Positions 8,370-17,190 of a stretch of DNA of 64,000 bases are shown here, in pieces. A model generated the notes under the pieces. The model did no database searches and had not been told where the DNA came from. It saw nothing but the letters and a program-made list of their open reading frames with translations. This DNA is from Geitlerinema sp. S16 (GTDB taxonomy: Bacteria; Cyanobacteriota; Cyanobacteriia; Cyanobacteriales; Geitlerinemataceae). A program made the translations under genes and the position numbers. The DNA lies in assembly GCA_011390275.1 (NCBI GenBank), contig JAABST010000011.1:37871-101870 (forward strand), written 5' to 3'. Each line of letters begins with the position of its first letter. The first letter of the stretch is position 1.

Positions 8370-8602
8370 AGCGAAAGTCGTCAAGCAGCGAGGACACGGG
8401 ACAGGGTGACGTTGCCGTTTGTATGCAAAGTCCACAACAACGCCTACAACGTCGCCCCATCAAAACGCTACGCTATTTTTAGGACGATGATCAGTGCCGT
8501 CAACCCATCCGTATGATGATCGCCGCGCTAAATGATGGCGATCGCGCGATATCGACGACGCTGAGACGATGCTGAATTGTGACAAACCGCGATGGACTCG
8601 GC

Positions 8603-9307
8603 TTAACTTGTAATCCGATCAATATCGGCATTCGCGCCCAAAATCACCATCAGTTCCCCGGCTTTAAAGCGATGGTTGGAATCGGGGTTGATGTCAAATT
8701 TAGATTCATCTTCGCCGACCGCTAAAACGCTAATTCGGTAGTGTTTGCGGATGTCGGATTCGGCCAGGGTTTTTCCCGCGAGACGCTGCGGCACGATCGT
8801 CTCAACGATGCTGTGTTCCGGGTCTAGCTCAAACCGATCCAGGATACGCGGACGGGTCAACGATCGCGCTAGTTCGCAGCCCATTTCTCGCTCGGGAAAC
8901 ACAACGCGATCGGCGCCCACTTTTTTCAACAGTTTGACGTGGGTGGCCGACGACGCCTTGGCGATGACGTGGCCGATGCCGCCTTCTTTGAGGTTGAGCG
9001 TCGTGATAATGCTTTCGGCGAGATAATTTCCGATCGCCACGATCGCAATATCAAACTCAAACACGCCCGCTTCCTTGAGGGCTGAAGGCTCGGTGCTGTC
9101 GAGCCGGACGGCGTGATCGGCGACGCGATCGGCGATCGCGCGATCGACCAATTTTTCATCGCGATCAATCGCCAGCACCTCGTAGCGCAGTTCATGCAGC
9201 GTCGAGCAGACGGCTCGTCCAAAGCGACCTAGGCCGACGACCACAAACTGTTGCTTGGTGTTGTTGTCTTGGAGTGAACGAAAAAAGTTAAGCGATCCGA
9301 GGTTCAT
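8603..9307 (-). CDS. Potassium uptake regulatory subunit, KtrA/TrkA type
   Basis: A cytoplasmic RCK protein. The Rossmann nucleotide site VVVGLGRFGRAV begins at about residue 22, with the acidic ribose-binding residue in LAIDRD (about 46-50), and a C-terminal RCK_C domain covers about 150-234 (SIVETIVPQRLAGKTLAES ... GELMVILG). Such subunits form a ring that binds ATP/ADP or NAD and gates a KtrB/TrkH pore. No pore gene is next to it. The ATG at 9307 is preferred; a GTG at 9337 would add ten residues. Confidence 0.85.
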   Translation of the reverse strand: MNLGSLNFFRSLQDNNTKQQFVVVGLGRFGRAVCSTLHELRYEVLAIDRDEKLVDRAIADRVADHAVRLDSTEPSALKEAGVFEFDIAIVAIGNYLAESIITTLNLKEGGIGHVIAKASSATHVKLLKKVGADRVVFPEREMGCELARSLTRPRILDRFELDPEHSIVETIVPQRLAGKTLAESDIRKHYRISVLAVGEDESKFDINPDSNHRFKAGELMVILGANADIDRITS

Positions 9308-9422
9308 AGTCGATCGAGGCAGGACATAACGGGACACAATACCCGAAATAGTAGTCCCGATGGGACATCGTCGCGAATGAAATTGTGAGATTGATCACAA
9401 TCTGTTGCTATCGCGGATTGAT

Positions 9423-9480
9423 CGCGGCTCGATCGCGGCTCGATCGCCGATTCATTGCGAATTCATTGCGGCTCGATCGC
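9423..9480. repeat. Short 11-bp tandem repeats rich in GATCG
   Basis: Two copies of cgcggctcgat (9423-9444) are followed by two near-copies of attcattgcgR and a further gcggctcgatcgc. It lies between mntC and the KtrA-type gene and probably arose by slippage. Confidence 0.55.
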
Positions 9481-9499
9481 AAAAGAGTTCGTGTTCGAC

Positions 9500-10453
9500 C
9501 TATGGCTCAAAGGGCGCACAGGAACCGCCCAGATTGATCGCGATCGAACAGGTATTGCTGACCATCATTTCGATGTAGGAATCGCCCGCGCTTCCCGGCG
9601 CACCGATCGAGTCTGAATATAGCTTCGGATCAGCTAACTTAACCCCCGCCTCATCGGCCACCGTTTCGATGAGCTTCGGCGCGATCGTCGTCTCCGCAAA
9701 AATCGCTGGAAGCCCCGCCGTTTTGATCGCCTCGACCAGCGATCGTACCGTTTGAGCGCTGGGCTGCTCTTCGGTACTAATTCCGATTAATGTCCCAATA
9801 ACTTCCAGACCATAGGCCGAGGCGTAATACTGAAACGCATCATGGGTCGTGACGATCGCCCGTTGTCCCTCGGGAATGGTCATAATTTGCACGGGAATCC
9901 AGGCATCCAACCGACGTAAATCCGCCACGATCGTCTCCGCATTTGCCGCAAAGGTGGCCGCTCCCTCCGGCTCTAGAGCGCTGAGGGCATCGCGAATCTT
10001 TTCCACCATGACGATCGCATTTTCGGCATCGCCCCACACGTGCGGATCGGCGACCCGCTGCCCATCTTTCTCCATCGCCAACGGCGCAATTTGCTCTCCT
10101 AGCGCCAGATACGGCACACCGCTTCCGGCTCCCACGATTAAATCCACCAAGGCCGGTTCGAGATTGTGGCCGCTGTAAAACACAAAATCCGCTTGCTCGA
10201 TCGCGATACTGTCTGCCGGGACGGGTTCATAGATATGGGGATCAGCGCCCGGTTCGAGCAAGCCCTGTAAATCGATGGCATCACCGCCCACCTGTGCCAC
10301 CAGGTCAGCGACGATCGTACTGGTCGCGACGATATTCGGCTTGTTGGGATCGTCGGCGATCGGCGGTGTCGTTGCGGACTGGCAGGCCGTCAGGGTCAGC
10401 GTGGTTAGTAGCGCCAGAGCAAGGCGCGAGGTGCAAGCGAATGGTTGAAGCAT
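9500..10453 (-). CDS. mntC: Manganese/zinc ABC transporter substrate-binding lipoprotein (MntC)
   Basis: Cluster A-I metal-binding protein. The signal peptide ends in the lipobox LTAC, so Cys24 is the lipidated residue. Candidate ligands are the His in ADPHIYEP, the His in DPHVWGD, the Glu in IFAETTI and the Asp in YSDSIG, the HHED set of MntC-like proteins. It delivers Mn (or Zn) from the periplasm, important for photosystem II. The ATG at 10453 is chosen over a GTG three bases upstream. It faces mntA across a 233-bp shared regulatory region, rather than sitting with it in one operon. Confidence 0.88.
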   Translation of the reverse strand: MLQPFACTSRLALALLTTLTLTACQSATTPPIADDPNKPNIVATSTIVADLVAQVGGDAIDLQGLLEPGADPHIYEPVPADSIAIEQADFVFYSGHNLEPALVDLIVGAGSGVPYLALGEQIAPLAMEKDGQRVADPHVWGDAENAIVMVEKIRDALSALEPEGAATFAANAETIVADLRRLDAWIPVQIMTIPEGQRAIVTTHDAFQYYASAYGLEVIGTLIGISTEEQPSAQTVRSLVEAIKTAGLPAIFAETTIAPKLIETVADEAGVKLADPKLYSDSIGAPGSAGDSYIEMMVSNTCSIAINLGGSCAPFEP

Positions 10454-10574
10454 CACAATCGGGGAATGGATCGTCGGTATGTGCTGGGTGCTGGGCGTAT
10501 ATTCAGCCCATATTCAGCCCACAGGGCAAAAATCTTGGTTGAGCCTTGGGTAAGCCTATGGGTACAGATTAGGC

Positions 10575-10622
10575 TCTCATGAATGTCTCATTATTTTCAT
10601 ATTCTTCTCATTTTTTATTCAT
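10575..10622. promoter_or_regulatory. Helically phased TCAT direct repeats between mntC and mntA
   Basis: Five half-sites of the form (T/A)(C/T)TCAT start at 10575, 10586, 10595, 10606 and 10617, steps of 11, 9, 11 and 11 bp, so all lie on one face of the helix. This is the pattern of a response regulator that binds direct repeats. In Synechocystis the mnt genes are controlled by the ManS/ManR two-component system; assigning these sites to a ManR orthologue is inference. Confidence 0.5.
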
Positions 10623-10686
10623 TTTTGACTAAACTAGAGTCATAATCCCCAGACCTGCACCTGATCGCTTGGCGATCGTTTTTTTC

Positions 10687-11451
10687 ATGGGCTTGACGAC
10701 CGGTTTCGATAATCTACATACCCTGCCGCGCACGATCGCGATCGACGGGCTGAACGTCGCCTATCGTGAAGTCGAAGCCCTCCGCAATGTGAATTTGACG
10801 GTGAAGGCGGGACGAATGACGGGGATTATTGGGCCTAATGGTGCGGGAAAAAGCACGTTAATCAAGGCCATGTTTGGCTTGATTCCGTCGTCCTCGGGTC
10901 GCGTGCAGTTCGAGGGGGAAAATCTGGCCGAGCAGCGCGATCGAATTGCTTATGTGCCGCAACGCAGCGCGATCGACTGGACGTTTCCGGCGACGGTGCG
11001 CGACGTGGTGATGATGGGTCGTGTGCGCAAAACGGGCTGGTTTCGCCGGTTTTCACCGACGAGCCGACGCGCCGCGATCGCCGCGATCGAGCGGGTGGGC
11101 ATGATGGATTTTCTCGATCGACCGATCGGCAATCTTTCGGGCGGTCAGCAGCAGCGCATTTTTTTGGCGCGATCGTTGGCGCAAGAGGCGGACATTTTTT
11201 GCTTTGATGAGCCGTTTACCGGCGTGGATAAAAAGACCGAAGCGATCCTATTTCAAATCTTTCATGAACTCGCCGATGCCGGTCAGGTTGTGCTGGTGGT
11301 GAACCACGATCTCGGCGAAGCGATCACCCAATTTGATGACCTGATTTTGCTGAATCGTGAGGTGATCGCGAGCGGTAGTCGTCAAGCCGTGATGCAAACA
11401 GAGGCGATCGAACGCGCCTACGGTGGTCATGTCAATTTCTATGCGGCGTAG
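10687..11451 (+). CDS. mntA: Manganese/zinc ABC transporter ATPase (MntA)
   Basis: ABC ATPase with Walker A GPNGAGKST (about 49-57), Q-loop VPQRSAIDW, signature LSGGQQQR (about 150-157), Walker B IFCFDEP and switch His207 in VNHDLG. It is most like the ATPases of metal (Mn/Zn) cluster A-I importers, matching the divergent mntC. I start it at the ATG at 10687; a TTG at 10669 is also in frame. The permease (mntB) that normally follows is absent: a 230-bp spacer with a hairpin repeat and then a minus-strand cNMP-binding gene come next. Confidence 0.88.
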   Translation: MGLTTGFDNLHTLPRTIAIDGLNVAYREVEALRNVNLTVKAGRMTGIIGPNGAGKSTLIKAMFGLIPSSSGRVQFEGENLAEQRDRIAYVPQRSAIDWTFPATVRDVVMMGRVRKTGWFRRFSPTSRRAAIAAIERVGMMDFLDRPIGNLSGGQQQRIFLARSLAQEADIFCFDEPFTGVDKKTEAILFQIFHELADAGQVVLVVNHDLGEAITQFDDLILLNREVIASGSRQAVMQTEAIERAYGGHVNFYAA

Positions 11452-11498
11452 TCGGACTAATCGACCTAAGACTGACGCAAACGTCCGACTATGAACAC

Positions 11499-11552
11499 TG
11501 AGCGGAGTCGTTGGCGTAGCCTTTGCGAAGCAAATAGTGCGGTGTTCGCTCA
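11499..11552. repeat. Hairpin-forming dispersed repeat, copy 2
   Basis: Arms tgagcgga (11499-11506) and ttcgctca (11545-11552) enclose the core ggcgtagcctttgcga (11513-11528) and atagtgcggt, as in the copy at 4079-4168. The arms differ from copy 1 yet keep pairing, with one G-T pair. It sits between the converging ends of mntA and the cNMP-binding gene. Confidence 0.7.
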
Positions 11553-11678
11553 GAGCGGCGATCTAAGTCTGTACACAGCCGGATTTCGCATGAGAGGTCG
11601 AATTTCTCACCCATTTTGCGTAAGCTCTGCCAGCTTCGCTCACTTGAATCAGCCGTTTTGAATGACGTATTTGAGCTG

Positions 11679-12230
11679 TTAAATTCCCGCCTTAAATCCC
11701 GTTTCCTGGGATGCTCCCGATCGCTCGACCAGCCAGCGAAACTTCGTGCGAACCAGTTCGAGATCGTCAGGTTCAAGCAAGTCGAAACGTTCATTTAGGA
11801 CAACTTCAACGCCATAGCCTAAACGTCCAACGGTGCCCCGCATTCGATCGGCTAAACAGGCGGAAATACCGAGATAAAACCGCGACGCAAAGCCGAGATC
11901 TTGACTCAGTTTTTTTGTGAGATGAAAGCGCGGAATTTCGAGAATCATCACATCGGCGATCGCGACCACCGTGGCGATCGGCATTTGATCATCCACAAAG
12001 GAAATTTCGCCCACGATTTCGCCGCTTGAGACCCGCGCCAATTCACGATCCTCGATCGAGGTGAGACGAACACTCAGCGCCCCGGACAAAATGAAGTAAA
12101 GAGCGCTGATCGGTTGACCTTCATAGATCAGAGTGTCGCCGTTGGTTAACTTCCGCAGCTTGCCATGTTTCGCAAACCAATCGAGATCGTCATTATTCAG
12201 CTCTCGGAGGAGTAAAAGGGTATTTTTCAC
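11679..12230 (-). CDS. Cyclic-nucleotide-binding domain protein without DNA-binding domain
   Basis: A cNMP/CRP-type effector domain fills about residues 5-125: a beta-roll with LTNGDTLIYEGQPISALYFILSG and the phosphate-binding-cassette-like stretch VSSGEIVGEISFVDDQMPIATVVA. The usual Arg of the cAMP phosphate cassette is not evident (MPIATVVA where RxA is expected), so cAMP binding is uncertain. The remaining C-terminal part has no helix-turn-helix. It may act as a sensor or scaffold for protein partners. Two adenylate cyclases are encoded 8-11 kb away in this window. Confidence 0.78.
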   Translation of the reverse strand: MKNTLLLLRELNNDDLDWFAKHGKLRKLTNGDTLIYEGQPISALYFILSGALSVRLTSIEDRELARVSSGEIVGEISFVDDQMPIATVVAIADVMILEIPRFHLTKKLSQDLGFASRFYLGISACLADRMRGTVGRLGYGVEVVLNERFDLLEPDDLELVRTKFRWLVERSGASQETGFKAGI

Positions 12231-12308
12231 GATCGAGCAAGCCTCACAAGCGTATTTCTAACTGTAGTGAACTCAGGTTAAGCAGGGACGATACACACCG
12301 GGGGGATA

Positions 12309-12439
12309 CTAGGGGCTGTCATCAATTAAATTTCTAGCGCTTACCCAGTAAGGGCTTCAGCCCCTAGCTTTTTTGTTGGGTCGGGCGTTCAACAGCTTAC
12401 CCGATAAGGGTTCTACGATTAATTGATGACACGCCCTAG
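12309..12439. mobile_element. 131-bp MITE-like element with CTAG target duplication
   Basis: The ends ctaggggctgtcatcaatta... (12309-12329) and the reverse complement of 12419-12439 match at 19 of 21 positions. Each outer end is CTAG, the 4-bp target typical of IS5-group insertions, leaving inverted ends of the type GGG(GC/CG)TGTCATCAATTAA. Inside, a 9-bp stem (12309-12317 with 12358-12366) is followed by a T-run, and cttacccRRtaaggg occurs twice. No coding capacity. It lies directly downstream of the PilB-like gene stop at 12441. Confidence 0.65.
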
Positions 12440-12440
12440 C

Positions 12441-14129
12441 TTATCCTGTCGTCACGGCAACGGAGAGCGGAGCGGTGGGGGTTGTTCGCGTGCGTAGGGC
12501 GTTGCGGTGCAGGACTCTCAGGGCTTCATCGACCGTTGTGAGTCCGGCGATGATTTTTTCTAGGGCAGAGGTGCGAAAGGACACAAAACCGGTTTCTCGC
12601 AAATAGGCTTTCAGTTGGCCGAGCGTGCCGTCATAGATCAGCTCCTGGACGCGATCGTCCACATCGAGCAACTCGACGATCGCCTCGCGTCCGGCATAGC
12701 CCGATCCGAAGCAGTTAGCGCACCCTTTGCCCTTGCGCCACTGATCGACCGGAACTTCTCCCGGATGCAGCCCGAGCAAGCTCAACTCCTGAGGACTGGG
12801 GACATGGGGAGCCGCGCAGTGGGGACAGACGCGACGCACGAGACGCTGGGCGACAATGCCGAGCAGCGCATCGCTAATCAAGCCCGGATCGGGGCCGAGA
12901 TCTTTGAGGCGGGGAATCGCGCCGATCGCGTCATTTGTGTGCAGCGTCGTAAACACGAGGTGGCCGGTCAGTGCCGCGCGGATGGCGGTTTCGGCGGTAT
13001 CATGATCGCGAATTTCGCCGATCATAATAATGTCGGGATCTTGGCGCAAAATCGCTCGTAATCCCGCTGCAAACGTCATCCCGGCTCGTTCGTTGACCTG
13101 GGTTTGGGTAATATTGGGCAGCACATACTCCACTGGATTTTCCACGGTGACCACATTGACGGCTTCGCTGGCGATCGCCTGTAAGCTCGTGTACAACGTA
13201 CTCGTTTTCCCGGAACCCGTCGGCCCCGTCAGGACGATCGTTCCCTGGGGCTGACTCAGCCAACTCCGATAGGTTTTTAACGCAGCGGGCGAAAATCCTA
13301 AATCATCGAGATTTACAAAGGGATTATCCTGCGGTAATAGCCGAATCACTGCCTTTTCGCGGTTTTCATCGCTACCCGTAATACAGGGCAACGTACTCAC
13401 CCGCATATCCAAATTGCCGATTTCGCCATCGGCGGTGTACTGCTCGCCAATACGGCCATCCTGGGGTCTGCGACTTTCGGCAATATCGATCTCGGCCATC
13501 ACCTTCAGCGCCACGATCACCCGGCGGGCGATATCCGGCGGCAGGGTCATGATTTCTCGCAGGATGCCGTCAATGCGGTAGCGAACCCGAAGGCCGTCGG
13601 CTTCGGTGGGTTCGAGATGAATGTCGCTGGCTCGGTTGCGTAGGGCGGCGGAAATGATCGTCTTAATCCGGCCAATTTGATCAACGGCTAGATCAATGAA
13701 ATGCGGCGTTGTTTCGGTTAAATCTTCGTTTTCAATGTTGCCCGTAATCGGATTGACCAGCGGAGCGGCGTCGATCGAGCGTGGGTCAATGGTCTGGGCG
13801 TGATACCAAGCGCTGTAGCTTTTTTGGGCGATCGGAATGATGTTGATGTCCGTGAACGTGCGATCCTTGAGTTCGCGCAGCATGTCGGGCGTAAAGTCTA
13901 CGGGAGTCCCCAGATAAAAGCAGTTGCGCCATAACAACAGCGGAATCACCGACGGTAAGCGGGTCTTGTCGGGAAATTCGCGAAAAAAACGATAGCTCAC
14001 GTCACGATCGAGCAGGGACAGATTGACAATCCCGTTGTCGTCTACAAGCAAAGCGATCGCTTGGTGACAGTCGATTTTCTGTTGGCGAAGTTGTTGCCAC
14101 GCCGATTGAGTTGCGGGAATGGCATTCAT
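12441..14129 (-). CDS. PilB/GspE-family secretion ATPase
   Basis: AAA-type ATPase that powers type IV pilus extension or type II-like secretion. Walker A GPTGSGKTST lies at about 299-308, the Asp box/Walker B DPDIIMIGEIRD at about 361, and a C-terminal four-Cys zinc site at CPHC (about 432) and CANC (about 468). The N-terminal domain is shorter than in full PilB, so this is probably a paralogue rather than the main PilB. I choose the ATG at 14129 (MNAIPATQ); the longer frame from 14258 would run through a terminator. No pilM, pilC or pilT gene is adjacent. Confidence 0.85.
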   Translation of the reverse strand: MNAIPATQSAWQQLRQQKIDCHQAIALLVDDNGIVNLSLLDRDVSYRFFREFPDKTRLPSVIPLLLWRNCFYLGTPVDFTPDMLRELKDRTFTDINIIPIAQKSYSAWYHAQTIDPRSIDAAPLVNPITGNIENEDLTETTPHFIDLAVDQIGRIKTIISAALRNRASDIHLEPTEADGLRVRYRIDGILREIMTLPPDIARRVIVALKVMAEIDIAESRRPQDGRIGEQYTADGEIGNLDMRVSTLPCITGSDENREKAVIRLLPQDNPFVNLDDLGFSPAALKTYRSWLSQPQGTIVLTGPTGSGKTSTLYTSLQAIASEAVNVVTVENPVEYVLPNITQTQVNERAGMTFAAGLRAILRQDPDIIMIGEIRDHDTAETAIRAALTGHLVFTTLHTNDAIGAIPRLKDLGPDPGLISDALLGIVAQRLVRRVCPHCAAPHVPSPQELSLLGLHPGEVPVDQWRKGKGCANCFGSGYAGREAIVELLDVDDRVQELIYDGTLGQLKAYLRETGFVSFRTSALEKIIAGLTTVDEALRVLHRNALRTRTTPTAPLSVAVTTG

Positions 14130-14213
14130 GGATGAAGAACGGCGCTCCTGCGCGATCGAGGCGTGCGGGTCTGCTTCAAGCTTAACAAGTTCATTGCGAG
14201 CTACAGTTGTGAG

Positions 14214-14251
14214 CCACAAAAAAGCAGCCCCTTCGAGCTGCTTTTTTGTGG
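14214..14251. terminator. Strong bidirectional terminator
   Basis: A perfect 15-bp stem, 14214-14228 with 14237-14251, has an 8-nt loop and A-run/T-run flanks on both strands. It ends transcription of the minus-strand gene at 14364-14747 before the PilB-like gene, showing that the two are separate units. Confidence 0.88.
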
Positions 14252-14363
14252 GATTCATTCAAACTTAGAATGTTAAGAATGCTGACAGGCAGCGGCCTAA
14301 TCTTGAATAAATCTTTAGTGTGAAGCGACTCAGGCTGACGATCGCGCCGACCCTAACGGCTTC

Positions 14364-14747
14364 TTAACGCTTGATGTTGCGAGCCATCGAACGGAAGTCG
14401 ATCGACTTATCCGCCGACGACGACGAGCTACGAGTCGGAGTCGAAGCCGGAGCCGACTCAGGGCTTGACGATGAGGCAGACGAGGTATTCGTCGGTTTGC
14501 CGTCACCGTCGTAGACAACAGAAGCACCTTCGGAGGAAAACTGGCTAATCTTGCGTCGTCCACCGTAGTTCATCCCTTCCACTTTCGGGAAGGTGCGTTC
14601 CACGGCTTTGGGCTGACGCATATAGTCAATATCGCCAAAGGTTTTCGCCGAATCTGCATCGAGAAAGTATGCTTCTTTCGATTCCTTGGCTTGAACGGTG
14701 TTGTTGTCTTGCTCTTTAAGGCCAAACAGACGTTGCAGGAATCCCAT
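14364..14747 (-). CDS. Small hypothetical protein with Ser-rich tail
   Basis: A protein of 127 residues with no family I can name. The N-terminal half has a compact, conserved-looking stretch (AYFLDADSAKTFGDIDYMR and VERTFPKVEG); the second half is a low-complexity Ser/Pro/Thr region, and the last residues IDFRSMARNIKR are basic. Expression signals are good: AAGGAGAG at 14757-14764 lies 9 nt before the ATG, and an extended -10 (TGCTATGAT on the minus strand, 14799-14807) lies upstream. It is transcribed alone, ending at the terminator at 14214-14251. Likely cytoplasmic. Confidence 0.75.
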   Translation of the reverse strand: MGFLQRLFGLKEQDNNTVQAKESKEAYFLDADSAKTFGDIDYMRQPKAVERTFPKVEGMNYGGRRKISQFSSEGASVVYDGDGKPTNTSSASSSSPESAPASTPTRSSSSSADKSIDFRSMARNIKR

Positions 14748-15079
14748 GACTCAATACTCTCCTTAATGAAAAACAATATTTTTATTGCGATTGATTAAAT
14801 CATAGCAAAAAAGTATGAGAGTCGGTCTCAGAATCAAAACATTTTGGAGCCGGGAACTGAGCCGAATCGCAATGAGGGTCTATGGGTCTGGAATCACAGC
14901 TTAAGCGATTGTACCTATTGAGAAAAACCCGTAGAACGGAATGCCTGTTCACGCTTTAAAACGACGGGATTGATCGAACAAGCTATCAGGAAAGTTTACG
15001 TTTCTTGAGGCGAGTTTAGCGATTGAGTCGTGATATTCAGACCTGATTTTCAGGGTGGTTATGACAGGAGAAAATTACG
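14748..15079. other. Divergent intergenic region
   Basis: A 332-bp region between two divergent genes. It holds the minus-strand extended -10 (14799-14807) and Shine-Dalgarno (14757-14764) described for the gene at 14364, and an AGGAG at 15066-15070 for the plus-strand gene. Nothing else recognisable. Confidence 0.6.
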
Positions 15080-15820
15080 GTGTCTTCAGATTTTCAATCG
15101 CAACCGAATCCCGATTCCGAGTTCCGTCACGGACAGCCCTCCGCTCGGAGCTGGGAGACGCTGCAAGCTCTGGAAATTACGTCGGCGGAGGTGCGCCACC
15201 TCTGCGGCTGCGATCCGTCTGAGCTATGGCGATCGAGCCTGCTACAGAATCGACGATCGTGGCTGATGTTTTGGTTTCAGGAGCTGATTCTCGCGATCGC
15301 CTTGACGCCGATCGTCACTGGCGGGGTCTATTTATTTGTGATTCGTCCGCTGTTGGGAAACGAGGTGTACACCATCCTGTGGCCGGTATTGGCGTGTTTG
15401 GTGGTGATTCCGATCGCGATTATTGCAGGGCGGGGACTGTGGCGATCGCGATCCACGCCGCTGACGTTGGTGGCCTTGCTCGATGATCTCGATCGGTATC
15501 ACGGAGCGCTGAAGGCGGTGGCGATCGCGGAGGAGTTGGCGGCAGCTCGCCATCAGGCGATCGATCCCGATGAGCGTGCTGCGGTGCTGTCGGCTCTAGA
15601 GCTGACGCGGGATGATTTGATCCGAGCCTTTTCGACGGATCGTATCCTCCGGGAAAATCGCGACTTTCTCGCGATCGATCTCGCCAGCTTTGGCGACAAT
15701 CTCACGGCACTCCAAGCCCTACAAACCGACGTGCAGGGACGGGACTATCAGGAAATTTTGCAGCGAACCGTGGCGATCGGGGCGAGTGTTCGGGATGAGA
15801 TGCGAAAATTGCAGCACTAA
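15080..15820 (+). CDS. Hypothetical two-span membrane protein
   Basis: A 246-residue protein starting at GTG, supported by AGGAG nine bases upstream. Two hydrophobic segments (about 66-90 and 96-117) form a hairpin; the soluble C-terminal part (about 130-246) is helical, rich in Ala, Leu, Asp and Arg, and probably cytoplasmic. I do not recognise the family. The DUF1537 kinase gene begins 41 bp downstream on the same strand, so the two may be co-transcribed, but there is no obvious functional tie. Confidence 0.78.
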   Translation: MSSDFQSQPNPDSEFRHGQPSARSWETLQALEITSAEVRHLCGCDPSELWRSSLLQNRRSWLMFWFQELILAIALTPIVTGGVYLFVIRPLLGNEVYTILWPVLACLVVIPIAIIAGRGLWRSRSTPLTLVALLDDLDRYHGALKAVAIAEELAAARHQAIDPDERAAVLSALELTRDDLIRAFSTDRILRENRDFLAIDLASFGDNLTALQALQTDVQGRDYQEILQRTVAIGASVRDEMRKLQH

Positions 15821-15861
15821 CGTTTTCACGTCCCCTCACTGCGTCGCTCTAAATCAAAACC

Positions 15862-17190
15862 ATGACCGAGATTGCCAACCGCCCGAAAATCATCGTTATT
15901 GATGACGACCCCACCGGATCGCAAACCGTACACGGCTGCTTGCTGTTGATGCGTTGGGATGTGGACACGTTGCGGCTGGGTCTAGAGGATGCATCGCCGA
16001 TCTGCTTTATTTTGGCGAATACGCGATCGATGACGCCCGCCGACGCCGACGCCACGACGCGCGAGGTCTGCCGCAATCTGAAACAGGCGATCGCCGAGGC
16101 TCACGTCCGCGATTTCCTCGTGGTCAGCCGTTCCGATTCCACCCTGCGCGGCCATTACCCCACCGAAACCGACGCGATCGCCGAGGAACTCGGCCCCTTC
16201 GATGCCCACTTCATGACGCCCGCCTTTTTTGAAGGGGGACGCATCACCCGCGACAGCACGCACTATCTCGTCGTCGATGGCGTTGAAACCCCGGTCGATC
16301 AAACCGAATTCGCCCGAGACTCTGTTTTTGGTTACAGCACGGCCTATTTGCCCGATTACGTCGCGGAAAAAACCGGCGGACGGATTGCCGCCGATCGCGT
16401 CGAACGGTTCCTCTTAGACGATATTCGTTCCGGCTGTCGCGATCGGCTCGCAAGTTTGAGCGATAACGTCTGCGTGGCCGTCGATGCGGACTGTCAGGCC
16501 GACCTTGATCGTCTCGCGACGGATTTGCTCGCCGTTGCCGCGACGGGTAAACGCTTCCTATTTCGCAGTGCCGCCAGTTTGTTGACCTCGCTGGCGAATG
16601 TTGGCTCACAGCCGATCGCCGCCGAGGCCATGTCGCAATTTGTCCGCGACGGCAAACCAGGCGCGTTCATTGTCGGCTCCCACGTCCAAAAAACCACCCA
16701 ACAACTCGCCGAACTGCTCCAAGAGCCGGGAATTGTTGGCGTCGAGCTGGATGTGGTGCGGTTGCGTGACGGGGTGGCGGCGTCGGTTTTGTGCGAAGAG
16801 GCGTTAGCGATGGTGCAGGCGGCGCATACGGCGGGTCAAACGCCGGTGGTCTACACCAGTCGCAGTGAATTGCAGTTTGCCGATATTCAGACGCGGCTGG
16901 CTTTTGGTGAGTCGGTCTCGTCGCTGTTGATGGATATTGTGCGGGGTTTACCGGCATCGATCGGCTTTTTGGTCAGCAAAGGCGGGATTACGTCCAATGA
17001 CGTGTTGAGTGACGGTCTCGCGTTGCGATCGGCGCGTCTGCTCGGGCAAATTTTGGCGGGCTGCTCGGTGGTTACGACTCCATCGGATCATCCTCTTTTT
17101 CCGCTTTTGCCGGTGGTGCTGTTTCCAGGCAATGTGGGCGGCTCGGATGGTTTGGCGATCGTCTACCAACGATTTACCCATCACGCCTGA
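15862..17190 (+). CDS. Four-carbon acid sugar kinase family protein (DUF1537)
   Basis: Both domains of the family are visible. The N-terminal part starts with IIVIDDDPTGSQTVHG and includes VVSRSDSTLRGHYP, the substrate-binding region of OtnK/DtnK-type kinases. The C-terminal nucleotide-binding part includes GAFIVGSHVQKTTQQL, VSKGGITSNDVL and VLFPGNVGGSDGL. Characterised members phosphorylate threonate, erythronate and related acid sugars. No aldolase or dehydrogenase of such a pathway is nearby, so the substrate here cannot be set. The 442-residue length is normal. Confidence 0.85.
   Translation: MTEIANRPKIIVIDDDPTGSQTVHGCLLLMRWDVDTLRLGLEDASPICFILANTRSMTPADADATTREVCRNLKQAIAEAHVRDFLVVSRSDSTLRGHYPTETDAIAEELGPFDAHFMTPAFFEGGRITRDSTHYLVVDGVETPVDQTEFARDSVFGYSTAYLPDYVAEKTGGRIAADRVERFLLDDIRSGCRDRLASLSDNVCVAVDADCQADLDRLATDLLAVAATGKRFLFRSAASLLTSLANVGSQPIAAEAMSQFVRDGKPGAFIVGSHVQKTTQQLAELLQEPGIVGVELDVVRLRDGVAASVLCEEALAMVQAAHTAGQTPVVYTSRSELQFADIQTRLAFGESVSSLLMDIVRGLPASIGFLVSKGGITSNDVLSDGLALRSARLLGQILAGCSVVTTPSDHPLFPLLPVVLFPGNVGGSDGLAIVYQRFTHHA

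Noticed and set aside
10624..10645. ttgact ... cataat as a promoter for mntA
   Set aside because: The spacing between the two boxes is only 10 bp, too short for sigma-70.
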